NCBI GenBank assembly: GCA_033030425.1
Contig: JAUFSD010000011.1
Location: 1,426,001 to 1,490,000, forward strand
Direction: 5' to 3'
Length of the DNA: 64,000 nt
Origin: Verpa conica
Taxonomy: Eukaryota; Ascomycota; Pezizomycetes; Pezizales; Morchellaceae
Each line of letters begins with the position of its first letter. The stretch's first letter is position 1. Position numbers and translations under genes: made by a program. Below, piece after piece: positions 22,801-35,951 of this stretch. The notes under the pieces were generated by a model. That model made no database searches and was not told where the DNA came from. It saw only the letters and a program-made list of their open reading frames with translations.

Positions 22801-23515
22801 CAGCTCTAAGTTAGTATGTACTCCTACTAATTCCTTTGTCTATCTCAGATACATAGAGTTATTAGTACTTAAAGACATGAGAGCTCACAGGTGGATATCA
22901 TTTTAATATTTGATTGGTTAGTCCTGTGCTAATTACTATACTCTAGCTCTTCATCCCCCACACCTGTTACAGCAGCCGGCAAGATTACCGTGAAGGTTTC
23001 TATTGGACCTCCAGGTTCTCGGCGAAGATTCTGGCAGTGGCACTAGCCATACAACCTGCCTGTAAACCCTTTTTTCTGCGATGGTGTTGCCGACATGCAC
23101 GACTACTGTATGTCTCACTAAACGGAACTCAACGATCTCGATCAAACCTGGCCAGATCTTGGCGAGGCTCAGGGAAGGCAAGAATAACCTCAAAAGGTCG
23201 TAGATATGTTGTAGCTACCGCAAACCAGTACGCGACACCTGCAACCCTCACCAATCGATAAGCGTAGATCTCAAACAGACCGCATCACACCCAGGGATTG
23301 GTGGTCTGTGCCGCAAGCCACCAAAGGTCTCTCCGATAACAGGTTGCATAATATTCTTCACGAACTGCGGGGAACAGTTATATCTAACGAATCATTATAG
23401 GCCTTATATATATTAGTAATGTGTACTTTTAATAACTATATATAAGTCTACCCCAAACGAATAGACCAGTTTTTCACCGCCCTCACCAGAAAGCCAACAA
23501 GTACATCAACACCAA
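19882..23515. other. intergenic, AT-rich, no gene seen
   Basis: Apart from the cerato-platanin promoter, I see only short frames. A broken minus-strand frame at about 22951-23193 can be followed for some 20 more residues by shifting at an A/T run near 23070 (GLQAGCMASATARIFAENLE, then a stop). It may be a gene relic but I cannot name it. Confidence 0.4.
20024..20031 (-). promoter_or_regulatory. TATA-like box of the cerato-platanin gene
   Basis: TATATAAA on the minus strand about 145 nt before the start codon. Position and sequence are the only evidence. Confidence 0.4.
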
Positions 23516-25387
23516 ATGACCCTCCTAAAGACCCTCCTCGGGTCACCAAGCCAAACATTCCTCACAGCATGCAGCACCCTCCTCGCCTCCATGTGTGCCT
23601 ACCGCATATACCTCCACCCCCTCTCCCACATCCCTGGGCCCCGACTAGCCGCCATCACAATGTTCTATGAAGCCTTCTACAACCTCTTCTGGCACGACGG
23701 ACAATACATCTTCCACGTGAAGCAACTACACAGAATCTACGGTTAGTCCTACCACCAATCCCCAAAGAGTATTTTTTATTTCCAACACCCCCCCCCACTT
23801 CCCCCCCTCCTAGGCCCTATAATCCGCATCTCCCCAAACACCGTCTCGATCAACGACCCTTCATTCTACCATAAAGTGCACTACCCGGGCTCTCAATTCG
23901 AAAAAGACCCAAGCACATACGACGCCTTCGGGTTCGGCAACTCCATCTTCACCACGCGGTCCAACGCACTTCACGCCCAGCGCCGAGCCCCAATCAAGGA
24001 TTTCTTCTCGCGGAAGAACATCCTCGGCCTCGAAAGCAGCATCAAAGAGATGGCCGAGACGCTCTGTGGGAGGATCGAGAAACAGGATAGGGAAGAGGTG
24101 TTTGATCTGCAGAATGGATTGAGGGCTACGGCGGTTGATGCGGCGGCAAAGTTCTCGTTTGATTTCCCGTTTGGGGTGTTGGCGTCGCAGGATATGGGGA
24201 GGGCTTCGGCGAAGGATGGTGAGAGACGGTTGAAGGGTTTTTGGGTGGCGAGGTATTTTCCTGTGGTGTTGTGGGTCCCGGTTGTGCTTGGGAGGGTGTT
24301 TGTTCCTGGGATTGAGTTGTGGAGGGATGTTAAGAAGGTTGGGGCTTTTTTTTTTCTCGGGGGCAAAGGGGGGGCTTGAATGTTTCGAGGGGTGCTAATT
24401 TGTGTGTGTGGTAGCTTGCTTATGGCTCGTTGAGTAAGATTAAAGACTCCCAGGAGCCGTTGGGGAAAGACATAAGTATTCTTCATCATCTGCTTAATCC
24501 CGAGAATACAAAGGTGGTGGGAGTACTCTCAGATGAGGATATAGTACAGAATGGAGCTACGTGCTTTGCGGCTGGGACTGAGGTATAACTAGATCTGTAT
24601 TGTAAATAACTGGCTAACAAACACAGACTGCGTTCTCTACACTGAATATGACAGCCTTCGGCATAGTCTCAAACCCGCAAGTTCAAGAGAATCTCTACAA
24701 CGAACTACTGGAAGCCTTCCCGGACCTCACAGAGGGCGTATCACTCGTCATACTCGAGAAACTACCTTACTTAGTTCGTACCACCCTCCACCATCTAACA
24801 TAGAATATCCATTAACTACTCTAGACCGCAGTGGTGAAAGAAGGACTCCGACTGGCTCCCGGCTCTATCGGCTACATCCCACGAGTCACGCCTGCAGGGG
24901 GTATTAAATACGGCGACTATTTCCTACCACAAGGAGTACGTTCACCTACACCCGCGTAAGCATTGGTACTGATATGAGTAGACGGTGGTAGCGACATCAC
25001 CGTACTTTATACACTACGGCGAAGAAACATTCCCGGATCCAGAGAGGTTTGATCCAGAGAGGTGGTTAGGGCCGGACTCGAAGGCGTTAGAGAAGTATCT
25101 AGTCCCCTTTGGGAAGGGTCAGAGAATGTGTGTAGGAACAAGGTAGGTGTTTCTTTTCCTCCCTTATTTTTTTCTTTCTTGTTCTGGCTAAGTTTAGGTA
25201 CTGGTGGGTATGTAGTCTTGCGTATTGTGAGCTGTATGTGATCTTGGGGACTCTGTTTAGGAAGTATAAGATGGAGGTTTATAATACTTCTTGGGAGGAC
25301 ATGAAGCCGGGGAGGGATTACTTTTCGGGATACCCGGCGGAGAGCGCGAGGGATTTCACGGTTAAGGTGCAGCAGAGGCCTGCTTGA
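23516..25387 (+). CDS. cytochrome P450 monooxygenase
   Basis: Seven exons (23516-23741, 23814-24337, 24415-24582, 24627-24773, 24825-24935, 24982-25142, 25198-25387) give 508 aa, the normal P450 length; all six introns are GT-AG. An N-terminal membrane anchor (LTACSTLLASMCAYRIYLHPL) is followed by the proline hinge HIPGPR. The I-helix oxygen motif is AAGTET (about 302-307), the K-helix ExxR is E361-R364 in KEGLRL, PERF is FPDPERFDPERW, and the haem loop is FGKGQRMCVG with ligand C442. The protein would sit in the ER membrane and use a P450 reductase. The region GPIIRISPNTVSINDP and DGQYIFHVKQLHRIYG resembles the trichodiene oxygenase-like group of fungal P450s. The substrate is unknown and no backbone synthase is adjacent. 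All motifs are intact. Confidence 0.92.
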
Positions 25388-26009
25388 GTTTGCAGAATGT
25401 TATAAAAGTTCTATTTGGAGATGGGAGATATTTCTGTGGATTACCTTTTCATGCCTGGGAAAATATACATAGTAGTGATCTGGACTCAGTCATCAGGCAA
25501 TACCCCGTGATTCATTTCTCAGGGTCAGGGTTTGCCGAGAATATAAAACATTTTATTGGACTATCGCCTACCTAAAACACTCTATAACGCACGTGTGGCC
25601 AGGATCAAATAGACTGACGAATTCGAATAAGTCATCACTCCAAAAGCACTATAGCCTATAAGATATACCCATACAGTATTCATTCACTTGGTTCCAGGGA
25701 GATGAGATACATGAGTATATGTTGGCCAAATCAGCTCCTAGATCATAGTAACACTTTCCGCTAGAACAATGAATCTTAATACGTCTGGAGTTAGCCTTCT
25801 TTTGAACGATTGATAATTCTCCAAATGTGACTCGGATGTATGTATACGATGCTCTTACCGAAAGTGCTGATTAGTCATACCATGTAGTATCACCTGTTGG
25901 GTATCAGTTTTCGTTAGAAACCACTTGTTTATTTGATTATAAATCTAATACTGCTTTTTGTTGCCCTGGAGACATAATTAATTTTCGGGATCGCCTTCTT
26001 TACTCCTAA

Positions 26010-26130
26010 TGCTATGGGTGCCGTACTAGCAAGACGTCGGCACAAATATCATTGACACTATCCCTGGGTTAGTAAGTGGCACCAATAATTGTAAATTTTC
26101 GCGCATCAACCCCCGAGCTATTCAAGTTGA
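26010..26130. repeat. dispersed repeat family 2, copy A
   Basis: Matches 27910-28046: GCTATGGGTG / CCTATGGCAT, ATCATTGACACTATCCCTG / ATCATTGGCACTATACCTG, TAAGTGGC, and GAGCTATTCAAGTTGAAA / AAGCTATTCAAGCTAAA. On the minus strand both can be read as similar peptides (LTNPGIVSMIF here, LITSGIVPMII in copy B), so this may be a decayed coding element. Confidence 0.5.
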
Positions 26131-26889
26131 AAAGAGCAGATTCATAATAGCCCATAAAATATACCATACAGTATCCATCCACTTCCACACCCACTCAATT
26201 ATTCCATCTCAACGGCTAATAACCCAACTCCAACCTCCTGATCAGCCATTTTGCACCTCTCTATAACCAACCTCCTCCCCTCGGCCTCATGATCCTGTCC
26301 TATACACACCGGAAAACTCAACAGCTACCCACAGCTATTAAATAACTCGTTATAATGCGTAGAATCTCTCCTACACACTACACCCAAGCGCGGCTCACAG
26401 CTTTCGAAAAAGCACTCGAGATGCATAGAACTTACGCAGGACGGGCAGAACTGGCCATTGAAATAACCCTGCTGTGGGCATTTGCCAAGCGCTTTGATAG
26501 CTTTATTTGGTGGGTTGACGTTGGTGGTTTCACTTTCGTTGAGTGGGTAGGTTGAAAGCGTCTATTTCAAACCCTGGGGGGATAGGTGTGGAGGAGAAGG
26601 TCACCTACTTTGTAGGTGGCTGGTTTTGTTGGTGCTTCAGTGAGGATGAGGATTTTTGTTGATGGAATGAGAGATTATGGAATGCCCGATTAACGTAGCG
26701 GATATATATTACTTTCTCTTGATTTAGACCTGTATGAGGTGTTTGGAGTAATGGATTTAACTCGACAAGGGCAGTAGGAGTAATCTTCATAGGGCCCCTT
26801 ATATACCGGCAAATGCTTAGTACTGTCGTTATCGGTGTTTGGAAATACCCCTTTACTCAACAAGTAGCATACAGGAGAGATTGTCGGTG

Positions 26890-27058
26890 TTGTAGATGCT
26901 TCCTAATAAGGATAGCTGATAGGCGGTTTCATATCTGAGTCACGTGTCTTTCCTATTTGCTAGGTTTGAGGATCCAGGTAAAAGGCATACCATATGAGGG
27001 TTTAGGGTTTTCTCTTTTGGAGCATATATCGATAGATCTCTCTATCTCTTTTAGACAA
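26890..27058 (+). repeat. dispersed repeat family 1, copy A
   Basis: Shares ordered blocks with 61943-62099 in the same orientation: TTCCTAAT-A-GGATAGC, GTTTGAGGATCCAGG, CATATGA-GG-TTAG, GCATATATCGATA and TTTAGACA-like ends. No coding content is seen. Confidence 0.65.
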
Positions 27059-27909
27059 TCAATTCAGCAGTTTATTACCACAGTCGGTAGCGACACTCAA
27101 CGAGTGATAGTACATGACAGGCCAGATCACCGCTTGACGTAAGGGACCGGTTATCTGCATCTGACTCATACTTGTGTAATTATCAGTGAGTCATTCAAAC
27201 CAGGCCAAATCCAGATGTCTTATGATATACTAGACAAGAGTTGTCTTGGGCTAGTAGAAATACTACTGGATAAATAATAACAGGATGTGAGACATTACCC
27301 TAACCCAACCTCACCTCAGGCATATTTCCGATCCTACTGCCACTTTTGAATAGAGGTATAAGACTCACCTATGTCAGACACAGCTAGATCTAAAAGTAAT
27401 AAATGCCCAGTTTGAATTATCGGTGAAGTAAACATATTGAGTTGTGTAACTTTGATTATTTAGCCGAAAAGAACCTTATAACCCGGTCTTACATATGGCC
27501 TCTACTGTAGTAAGCGCAGGAACGTATCGCATATCCAGTAAAAATCCACCTAGTCGGGTTTTGTGGCATCATTAAATTAATTGACAGGTATTTATTTACT
27601 TACTTTGACCTATATCTATCCGTGAGTATATCTATTAATTCGTTTTTGCGATATTATTTCTCTCCGTGTGAACCGAGTCTGAAGTCGTCTAACCCCCGAG
27701 CTAGAGCGGCTTAAGAGCCAGCATCCGTTTTTGTCTGGAGCCGCTTTTTTCCCATGAGGAATAGTAGCTGTGGCTTTGATTGAGAGAATCTTGTCCTGGG
27801 TTGGGATTGGGGTTATAAATGTCGGCATACGGTAGCAATAGATCTCTAATAATTCCTTTATTTCTATAGAGGTGCCGTTCTTTTCCAAAGTGTACTGCTC
27901 TATCCACCA

Positions 27910-28046
27910 GGACCCCTATGGCATTCTTGAAGGAAGTCGATATAATTATCATTGGCACTATACCTGAGGTAATAAGTGGCGTTAGTCTTTGTGTTTTCGC
28001 TATTATTTTTTTATTTTTAGTATTGACACCTAAGCTATTCAAGCTA
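27910..28046. repeat. dispersed repeat family 2, copy B
   Basis: Partner of 26010-26130. The minus-strand frame here is open for 113 codons (28042-27701) and contains LITSGIVPMIIISTSFKNA. No family is recognised. Confidence 0.5.
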
Positions 28047-28528
28047 AAGGGATATTTGCGACGCCCAGGCTCTACGGGGCTTGGAGTTAATTAATTCAAG
28101 ATGAGTATTATAACCCTAACCCCATGTTACATGCACACAGGCTGTGGCTTACGCGTGAGAAACCCCCAGTAGTCTGGGTACTCTCTGCACGTAAGCCACA
28201 AGCTAGCCCACTAGTAAATATTCCTGTGGGTGTTAATAGTATACCTTAATAATTCCATGCCGTACATGTAGATCTCAGTAATCCATACACACCAATAATC
28301 AGCACCTCTCCCGAATAGTACCTCCGGCGGCGATATTACAACCTCCAATCACGGTCATGACCCCATTGTTGACGTGGCGCGTAAAAAATATTGGAGGCCT
28401 GAATGGCGGCTAACCAATCACCAATTCCATTTCCCACGAAAAAAAAAAAAGAAAAAGCCCCCCCCCTTCGAACCATCAAACCCACCCCGTACACTACACC
28501 CCCCTTCCTAAAAACAACCAAGTAACCG

Positions 28529-30144
28529 ATGGAGAGTACAACCCTCAATAGCTGGATCCGGCGAGAAGCCTTCGTCAAAGGTTTCTCCAAGGACGATTTA
28601 TTCATTGGCGAGATCCGACTACATAATGTGCTCTGCAACCAGATCCCCGGTGTGATGCTGAACCAAGGCTATAACCAACAATCCGTGCGCAAAGAGCTAT
28701 TGCGCATGATCGATCATGACGGGTTTGCCGAGGAGCTCGAGGCGGAGTCGAAGCGGAGGAGAAAGCGGGCGCACAGACTAAGGGGAGTAACCCCCGCGGC
28801 AGCAGAGTCCCCACTTGTCACGGAAACGAACCCGGTGCTGGAAGGGTGGATCAGGAAAGAGGCATCGAGAGTGGCGTTCTCGAAGGAGGGGCTGTTCATT
28901 GGGGAGATCAGACTGCATAATGTGCTTATCAATAGCATATCGAGTACTTTGGTTAGCCAAGGGTATACTCCGCAGAGTGTGAGGAGGTCCTTGTTGAAGA
29001 TGATTGAGGAGGGGTTCTCGAAGGACCTGCAGAGGGAGTCGAGGCGTAGGCGGGGGATTGGCCAGAGCCCGCCTGGGTCTCCGACGGTGAGTGTGAGTGA
29101 TTGGGATGTGGCATCTCAGGCGGGTGTGGCGGCGAGTAGCTGGGAACCTGAACCACCGCCGAGTGGGTGGGGATGGAACGCAGGTGGCCCGGCGAGTGGT
29201 TCGGCCTCGATGGGCAAAGATGTAAAGTTTCCACCACTTGAGAAACAAAGGTATACATATTCCCCTCGCCTTCTAACGGTTCATTGTGTTAACAGCTCGG
29301 TGGTTCCTCTTCCAGCTCTGATATAAAACCCCAACCCACCATATCTTCACCTCCAGCGAAATCCCCCATCTCCGCCCCACTCTTCCCTCCAATGCAATGG
29401 GGACCCCGCACCACCGAACGCCGAACATTCGGAGACCTCACCTTCGAAAACTTCCTCAAAGAAAACGAAACCAAAAAACCCACAGACCCACTAGGCGAGA
29501 CCGTCGGCTCCAAGCGACTCAAAGCGCTAAAGTTCCCCTTCTGCGTCCAGCACACGATCCTCACATTCATCCAAAACACACTCGAAGCCGCTTGTTTCGA
29601 CTATGCGCAAATCAACTGTCCGGCAATCCTCAGCCGCAAGGGCTGGGGCTGCCACCACGCTGGTGAACTCAGCTCGTGGACTAAAGAGCTTCGTGTATCA
29701 TATGATACTGGTGAGCTGTCTGGTGGGGTCATGAATAGTAATATTGATTTCATAGTCCTGTTGAAGGACCTTGATGATCTGACTAATACTGCTGTTCATC
29801 GCATACCGATCAGCCAGGAGAGGCTGATTGAGCTTGCCGGAACTGCGTTGGATACTATGATGCTTCTGGAGGACGAGGGGAGGGAGTTGAAGGTTAGGGA
29901 GATTGTGGGAGTTATTAGTGGGTGCACGCAGGAGTGTATCGGGAGCCTGGATACAGTCAATGCAGAGCTTGAGCGTGAGTTGCAACAGCTGGATATAGAG
30001 AAAAAGAAGCTGGAGGCGAGAGAGCTGAAGATAAGGCAGAAGGCGGAGAATGCAATGAAGGAGGTGGAGGGTCAAGTGGAGCGGAAGTTTGTTGAGGGAC
30101 TCAAAACACTGAATATTCACAGCCATTATGTCGGATCAGCATAA
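28529..30144 (+). CDS. unknown protein with a duplicated N-terminal module and a coiled coil
   Basis: Two exons, 28529-29250 and 29316-30144, are joined by a 65-nt GTATAC...TTCCAG intron in phase 2 and give 516 aa. An upstream CAG near 29295 would run into a stop; the one at 29315 keeps the frame. Residues about 5-76 and 104-172 are copies of one module, each with W-I-R-[RK]-E-A, a shared FIGEIRLHNVL, then QGYxxQSVR, LL[RK]MI and a basic end RRRK/RRRR. A Gly/Pro/Ser linker follows. The second half holds a conserved-looking domain (RRTFGDLTFENFL, KFPFCVQHTIL, SRKGWGCHHAGELSSW) and a C-terminal coiled coil (ELERELQQLDIEKKKLEARELK). There is no signal peptide. I do not recognise the family. The repeated basic module could be a binding unit, but that is only inference. 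Confidence 0.7.
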
Positions 30145-30585
30145 AGTGTCTTTGGAAGATTATTGTAGTGGATTTAGGTAGCCTTTGAAGCCTTTCGGTT
30201 TCAATTGTCAGTCATATTTAACACAATAAACACTCAACCCTAACCCTGTGGAATATTTACTTGTGTCTTTAAACACTGCAGTGACACTTGGTCATTAGGC
30301 TCTAGCCATCATATAACAGGCGCCAAGACACATGTGATCGAGTGATATCATATGAACTTCTCATCACTTGAGTACGCAACTAGGGCATTGAAAGCAGGCT
30401 TATGTTTATATTTTGTATTTGTCTCAACTATCGCACCAAGAATAATATTTAGAAACAGATCCCAATGATATCCTTGTCCCATAGCATCCGACCAAAATAT
30501 CCCCTCTCAAATCCCCATAACTTTTTAAATTCTAAACACCCTTCACACTCCTACGAACCACACTCCTAACTGATCAAACCAATAC
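30145..30585. other. spacer between convergent genes
   Basis: Holds the 3' ends of the module protein and of the pectate lyase, plus AACCCTAACCCT at 30236-30247. No gene is seen. Confidence 0.5.
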
Positions 30586-31801
30586 TTAAGCAGTGGCAGA
30601 GCTGAACCAGACGGTGGCACCAGCAGAGGTTGGAACAGCCGATGTGACGGCAGAGGTGGAGTCGAGGGAATAAGTGTAGGGAATCGAAGCGGAGGTGATG
30701 GTCCCAACCAAAGCCTCATTAACACAAATACCCCAGGAGTTTCCGGTGGCAACGGCAAAACCAGCATCGGTAGAGTAGCTTTAAAAGGTATTAGCATGAT
30801 GTATAAAGTATGGTTCTGGAGCAAAGGAGAAACTTACAGGCAATCCTCAGTGTTGACAAAGACATTGTTCTCAACCAACAACTGCGCACCCTGGCGGGTG
30901 TTGATGCCGTCGTTAAGGCTGTCGTAGTAGTTGTTGTAGATGTGGCCAGTTCCGAAGCGGAAAGAAGGACCGCGAGAGTTCAAGTTCTTGAAGTAGTTGT
31001 GGTGATAGGTGACGGTAAGATGGCCCTTGTCTTCGGCGCTGTTGCTGTCAGAGTGGCCGACGAGGGAGCCCTTCCAGTGATCGTGAAGGTAGTTGTAAGA
31101 GACAGTGATCCAATCACCAGCGTGTGTGATATCAAGAAGACCATCATAGTAGTCCTTGCTGTGGTCCATGTCGGAGGAGAGGTCATTGTGGTCAATCCAG
31201 ACGTTGGTGGCCTTTTGGACGGCTGTAATTCTGTTAGTATTTAGTAGGGGGAGCTTTTGGGAGGAACCTACCAATGGCATCGGTTGAGGCAATAACCTTC
31301 TGGATCTTAAGGCCACGGACAATAACGTTGCTGACGTTGATGATACGGACTCCGACGTTGTTCAAGGCTAGATTGCTATGTCAGTGGTGGGTTGATCTGT
31401 GGAGTAGAGAAGACCTTACTTGCACCCTGGGCACCAAGAATCGAAGTGTTGCTTCCTGGTCTAACCACAGCACCCTCTTCCGTCGCAGTAGCAGCGGAAA
31501 TGGTTCCAGAGACGATAACAATCTTTTTGGCGTCCCCAAGAACTGCAGACTGGAGTGCAGCAAGGGTAGTCACAGTTGTGACAGTCCCACCGCTGCCACC
31601 AGTGGTGCCACCGTTTTGAAGTGCGTACTAAACACAGAAATTCGTAAGTATGCAAACTCTCTGAGTTTCAGAAGCCCAAATACTCACTCCGGTGGTGGCA
31701 ACTTCGTTATACCCAGCAAGAGCACGCTTTTCAATGGCTGTAGGAATAGCAGAGACTAGCTGCGTCAAGCAGACTGCAAGGATGGAGATTGTAAGCTTCA
31801 T
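30586..31801 (-). CDS. pectate lyase, polysaccharide lyase family 1
   Basis: Five exons (31801-31688, 31627-31420, 31367-31272, 31222-30838, 30778-30586) give 331 aa; all four introns are GT-AG. A signal peptide (MKLTISILAVCLTQLVSA) precedes a parallel beta-helix enzyme. It carries NVWIDHND (about 146-153), the calcium-site stretch DYYDGLLDITHAGDWITVS (about 163-181) and the catalytic arginine motif R-G-P-S-F-R (about 223-228, RxPxxR). The enzyme cuts de-esterified homogalacturonan by calcium-dependent beta-elimination outside the cell, so it acts on plant pectin. The last exon ends in a Ser/Thr-rich tail without a binding module. Third-intron acceptor choice affects only one or two residues. 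Confidence 0.93.
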
Positions 31802-31926
31802 GGTGAAGAACCGAAGACGGTGGATGAGAATGTGAAGAGAGAGATGTCTAGACAGAGAAACTGGAAGTTGTTCCTTGGCTGATGAGGAGAAGAAAAAGAA
31901 GCTATATCGGCGGGATATGGCTCCTT

Positions 31927-31933
31927 TTTTATA
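31927..31933 (-). promoter_or_regulatory. TATA-like box of the pectate lyase gene
   Basis: TATAAAA on the minus strand about 125 nt before the start codon; a plausible core promoter by position. Confidence 0.4.
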
Positions 31934-34900
31934 GGCCCGGTGCTCGAGCTCAAATCACGTTTGATCACCCTGAAGACTACGGCATATTCTAGCATTCTAG
32001 CACTGTATTGCGCAAACACCGAGGGACGAATATGATTACAGTGGACTCAGTCGGGGGTCGGAGAAACATTCAGCGAGATATTCTGCTGTGATCCCAGAGA
32101 CGAAAGACGAAGCCGAGTATGAGATTCTCAAGGTCTGGCCCATAATGAGACAGGATATATTAATTAAGGCGCACAAATTTTAAAGGTATACGCAAACATC
32201 GACACTTTTTGGCCTCGGCCTTTTACAAGTCCCTGCGCAGAAATCCTGAAGGAAACCCGAGGGCTTGGGTTATTCAAATTGAACGGCCCTTGTCGCCGGG
32301 AAGCATTCACAAGACGCTGAAAGCAGAGGTTCAAGTCCAACAACCGGGTGTAACAGGAAACTGTGCCTGGCTATCACTTTACAAGGGTTTGCGTCGATCT
32401 TATCATGCAATTCCCGTTTTCTAGTAATAGTAAGCGGACTTATTGGTGTAGAAACTCGGGGAATCAAAATATTCATACACCATCTTCAGCAGAAAAAAAA
32501 ACTTAAATCATTTTTATGCAGTAGCACGTAAGAAAAACATTCTCACCTATCTGCATAATCATATTCTCTAAATGCCATGCCTCTCATAGTGGTACGATCG
32601 AGCATTGTTTACGTTTGACGGCCCCCAAGTTGGTGATTTACGGCTGAGGAACACGTACTTTACTCTACTTGCGGGCTGCCAAGTTTCAAGGTTATTGTTA
32701 ATAACTACGTGTATTCTACCGTGGGGATGTATTACTCAAGGGAGCCCATTCAGTGTGTGTGTAAACTCCGTCACTCAAGGACACCACCCCGGTCGGTTTC
32801 TCGCCAAGCCGATGTACCTAGGTCCTCTCTAATCTCCAAGGAACCCAAACTTGTGACAGGCCCCGGACTTTCTAAGTAGTTGGTTGAAGATCATAACGTG
32901 TTTTAGAAGGATCTACCAGAAGTCTACCTTCAACGGGGGGTAGAAGTGTGGGGAGAAAAGCTTTCGGTAATAACCAATCCTTCCCCTATCTTACCATGGT
33001 TTTTTTAGGCTAACAAGCTTTATTGACATGTAATCCCTTGTATTTGCGGAGCCCTTTGCGGGGTATATACTTGTCTGGAAGGACCATGGGGTACGTCTAC
33101 ACAACCCTGGGAGAATGCCAAGGGGGGGGAGTGTGGGGCCCCCACGAGGAAATGCCGGGGTTCCGAGGGCGGTTTTGGATAAAAGAAGGACCTTACCTTT
33201 AATTCACGCTCCTTGATGTCATCTTCTTCCAAAAGTATTCCGCAATACCTTGTGGTGTTGTTGCGAAAACAGCCATCTGCCGGTCACAGCATGGAGCTTG
33301 GCTCGCTTTCACCCGAGGCGCGGCGGATCTGGGGATTTCTTTCCGTCGTATATATTGTCGAGGGTCTGTGCTTGCTGTTAAAGTTTGCGTCGTGCCGCCA
33401 CCCGGGCTCCTATATATATATTGCTGGAATATTGCGAATAGAATATTCCGGTCATGGGGGTGTTTTTTGTGAATCAGCGTTGATCACTTTGCGCTGTTGT
33501 GCTGTGAGAATGAAGGAAACATAGCCATTGTCTCGGGAAGCTAATCACCCGAGGGCAACCCCAACCCCTCATATCTTAATCCAGCCTGTGTCACGCTGTG
33601 GAGTTTAGAGTGACCGCGGTGCACTGGGAGTGCGGCAGACAATTAATTACATAGTAATCTTCACCGTACTATACTGTTGTATTTTGAGTAACGTTCAAAT
33701 CAAGAATTAAACTTTAGTCATCTTGATCCTGAAGTCAATCGGGGGTCAGCGACACGTAAGAAACTAGTTTATTCTGTGTCACGCCCGCATAAATCCTATT
33801 GTCCAGTAGGCCCGAAAATTACTGGCGTAAGAATATCTTATTTGTCTTGGGGATAATCTTAGGCTTATACTTTCATACGTGGTTCCAAGATCATGTCCCC
33901 AAGACTCACCTCCAATCACTCGTCAGTTATGGGTTAGGGTTATGGTCTCATGAACGAATTAATCATAAATATATAGAGCCTATGATCCTATGCCTTACAA
34001 GGAGAAATTTCTAATTTTTAGCCCGGTTCTCTATTGGCCTCGGCGATTCCCTAAAATCCTCCGAAATGCCTATCCCCGCCCGTTAGTTATTCGTACCTTG
34101 AAAGCTTCAAAAAAGTGCCGACCCAGGCGTATGGTAAATGTACATTTTTCTTGAACCGAGAATGACAATATTCCCGCAAATCGGTTCTGATATAGGTTTT
34201 GTTATGATTCTCACTATGCGTCAGGTGGGGGTTGAGACATCTTTCATGATTAGTAGACACTCTACTTCTCGGTTATCATTTTGGAAACGCACTTCTGAGA
34301 AGGGAAGGTATATAGGTTGAATACTATAGATGAGGTGCTATATAATTTCGCTTGACAGGGTCTAAACAGAGGTACTTCCGTTGTAGATTCTTCTGAGTTT
34401 AATTCACCATAAGGTTTATTTCGGAGTTGTGGTAGCTAGAACCACATTTTGAAGCGCTGTATACCAGCAGTGTTTGTACGCCGTTTCAAGTTTCTTTACT
34501 AGTAATGAAATATTTTATATTTAGTAATAACTGGACGCGTAATCATCAAAGAATACGCTTTGCATATTCAATAAATGGGATTTTTTCCTTAATACCCGGC
34601 CTCAGGCACTCCTCAACAACAAGAAGCAAGTGGTGGCTCTTACAGTATAGTTAATATATGATATTGTCCTATATAGTATGTAATATGGGGCTGAAATAGC
34701 CTCTATGTCCGAGTTTTTAATAGGGAACGGACCAACTACGTGGTACATCTTTCTCACTCGCCCCCACAACCTCCTCCCTTCATTTCATAAGACTTCCCTA
34801 AGTATCTTTCACCGCAGGCGTTTGATCCTATTTATCATATTCAGTCATGATTATATATAATATTCTTGTTCTCGGTACCTGAGTAGCGGGGAAGGAGGAA

Positions 34901-35951
34901 TTATGCCTTGTTTTTGTTCATTATACCGGTTCTGAAAACGGTTTTCGGGGGTTTACCCCGTCCTGTATACCCCCCGGTGTTGATTATCATAGCTAGCGAT
35001 GTACTTGATTATATCGATTTTCCTAATTTATAATGCTTCGTCACCCTAGCCATACATCACAAGTTCTACAGCGATTGCTTATTGCTCCATATTCTTATGC
35101 TCTGCCATGATGGGACTCTATCAACAACGGCGGTTACCGTGTTGCAGAGTGGGGAAATAGGTTTATCCCATCGCTATATATCCTTCTTTTAGGATAATAC
35201 TATAGCTAGATAATAAATGTAGAGCGTGTAGTTGCCTGTGCTCTGGGTTATTACCTTTGGGTGTATGAAATGTGGAGGGGAGGGGTTGAGGAGGGTTTTT
35301 CTGGTTTTCTTGATTAGTAGGTCTTATGTTTGATGGCTGGGTTCTTTTAAGAAACATACCTAACCTGATCCGGAAATCCTATACAGATCTAGTAATAGAC
35401 CGCTAGCTGCACTACTATTATCCGCTTTTGAATTACCCGCGCTCTCGTTAGAATTGTGGTCATGGCCGCCATCATAAATATTATTTAGTCAGGTCTACCA
35501 AACCATTTTAGTATGAATATCAATGATCTCTGCTTTCCTTGAATACCTTAGCTTTACGGGACCATGTATTTATAATTCGTTCTTCTCTGTCTTCTTATAT
35601 ATTGTACGTTAACAGAATTAACCGTACACTAGCTGATATAGCAATATATAAGAGTGCCGTCGCGTTGCCCGTACGGCTAAATTTGTTACCGTAAAATAAC
35701 AGAACCCTAACCCTGAGTATGTACAGCCAGACTTAACTCTATTCGCTCCGCATGAAGGACACAACTACTTTAAACGCACCAGAAAGTGCTATAAATACCC
35801 CCAAGATTAGGAATTATGATAGTTCTAATTGGCGCTCTCGCTAGCATCATAATTACTATACCAACTAGTTGATTTACTCTTAGTAGAGCCCCCTTGCATA
35901 GAATCTTGCTGTTTGTGTGACGTTTTTTCTCGCGACAAGTATCTAAAAATG
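31934..35951. other. long intergenic region, no gene seen
   Basis: About 4 kb of AT-rich sequence. Frames at 32209-32424, 32605-32832 and 33213-33524 lack any family or splicing support. GGGTTAGGGTT is at 33931-33941 and AACCCTAACCCT at 35703-35714. Confidence 0.4.

Larger units (their letters stand above)
25388..28528. other. long intergenic region with diverged repeats
   Basis: This AT-rich stretch contains several relics: a repeat (26890-27058) shared with 61943-62099, a second repeat pair (26010-26130 with 27910-28046), a local duplication (CATACAGTAT-CAT-CACTT near 25674 and 26165), and CCCTAACCC motifs at 27298 and 28114. A 66-codon frame at 26355-26555 starts well but has no recognised family. 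Confidence 0.5.
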
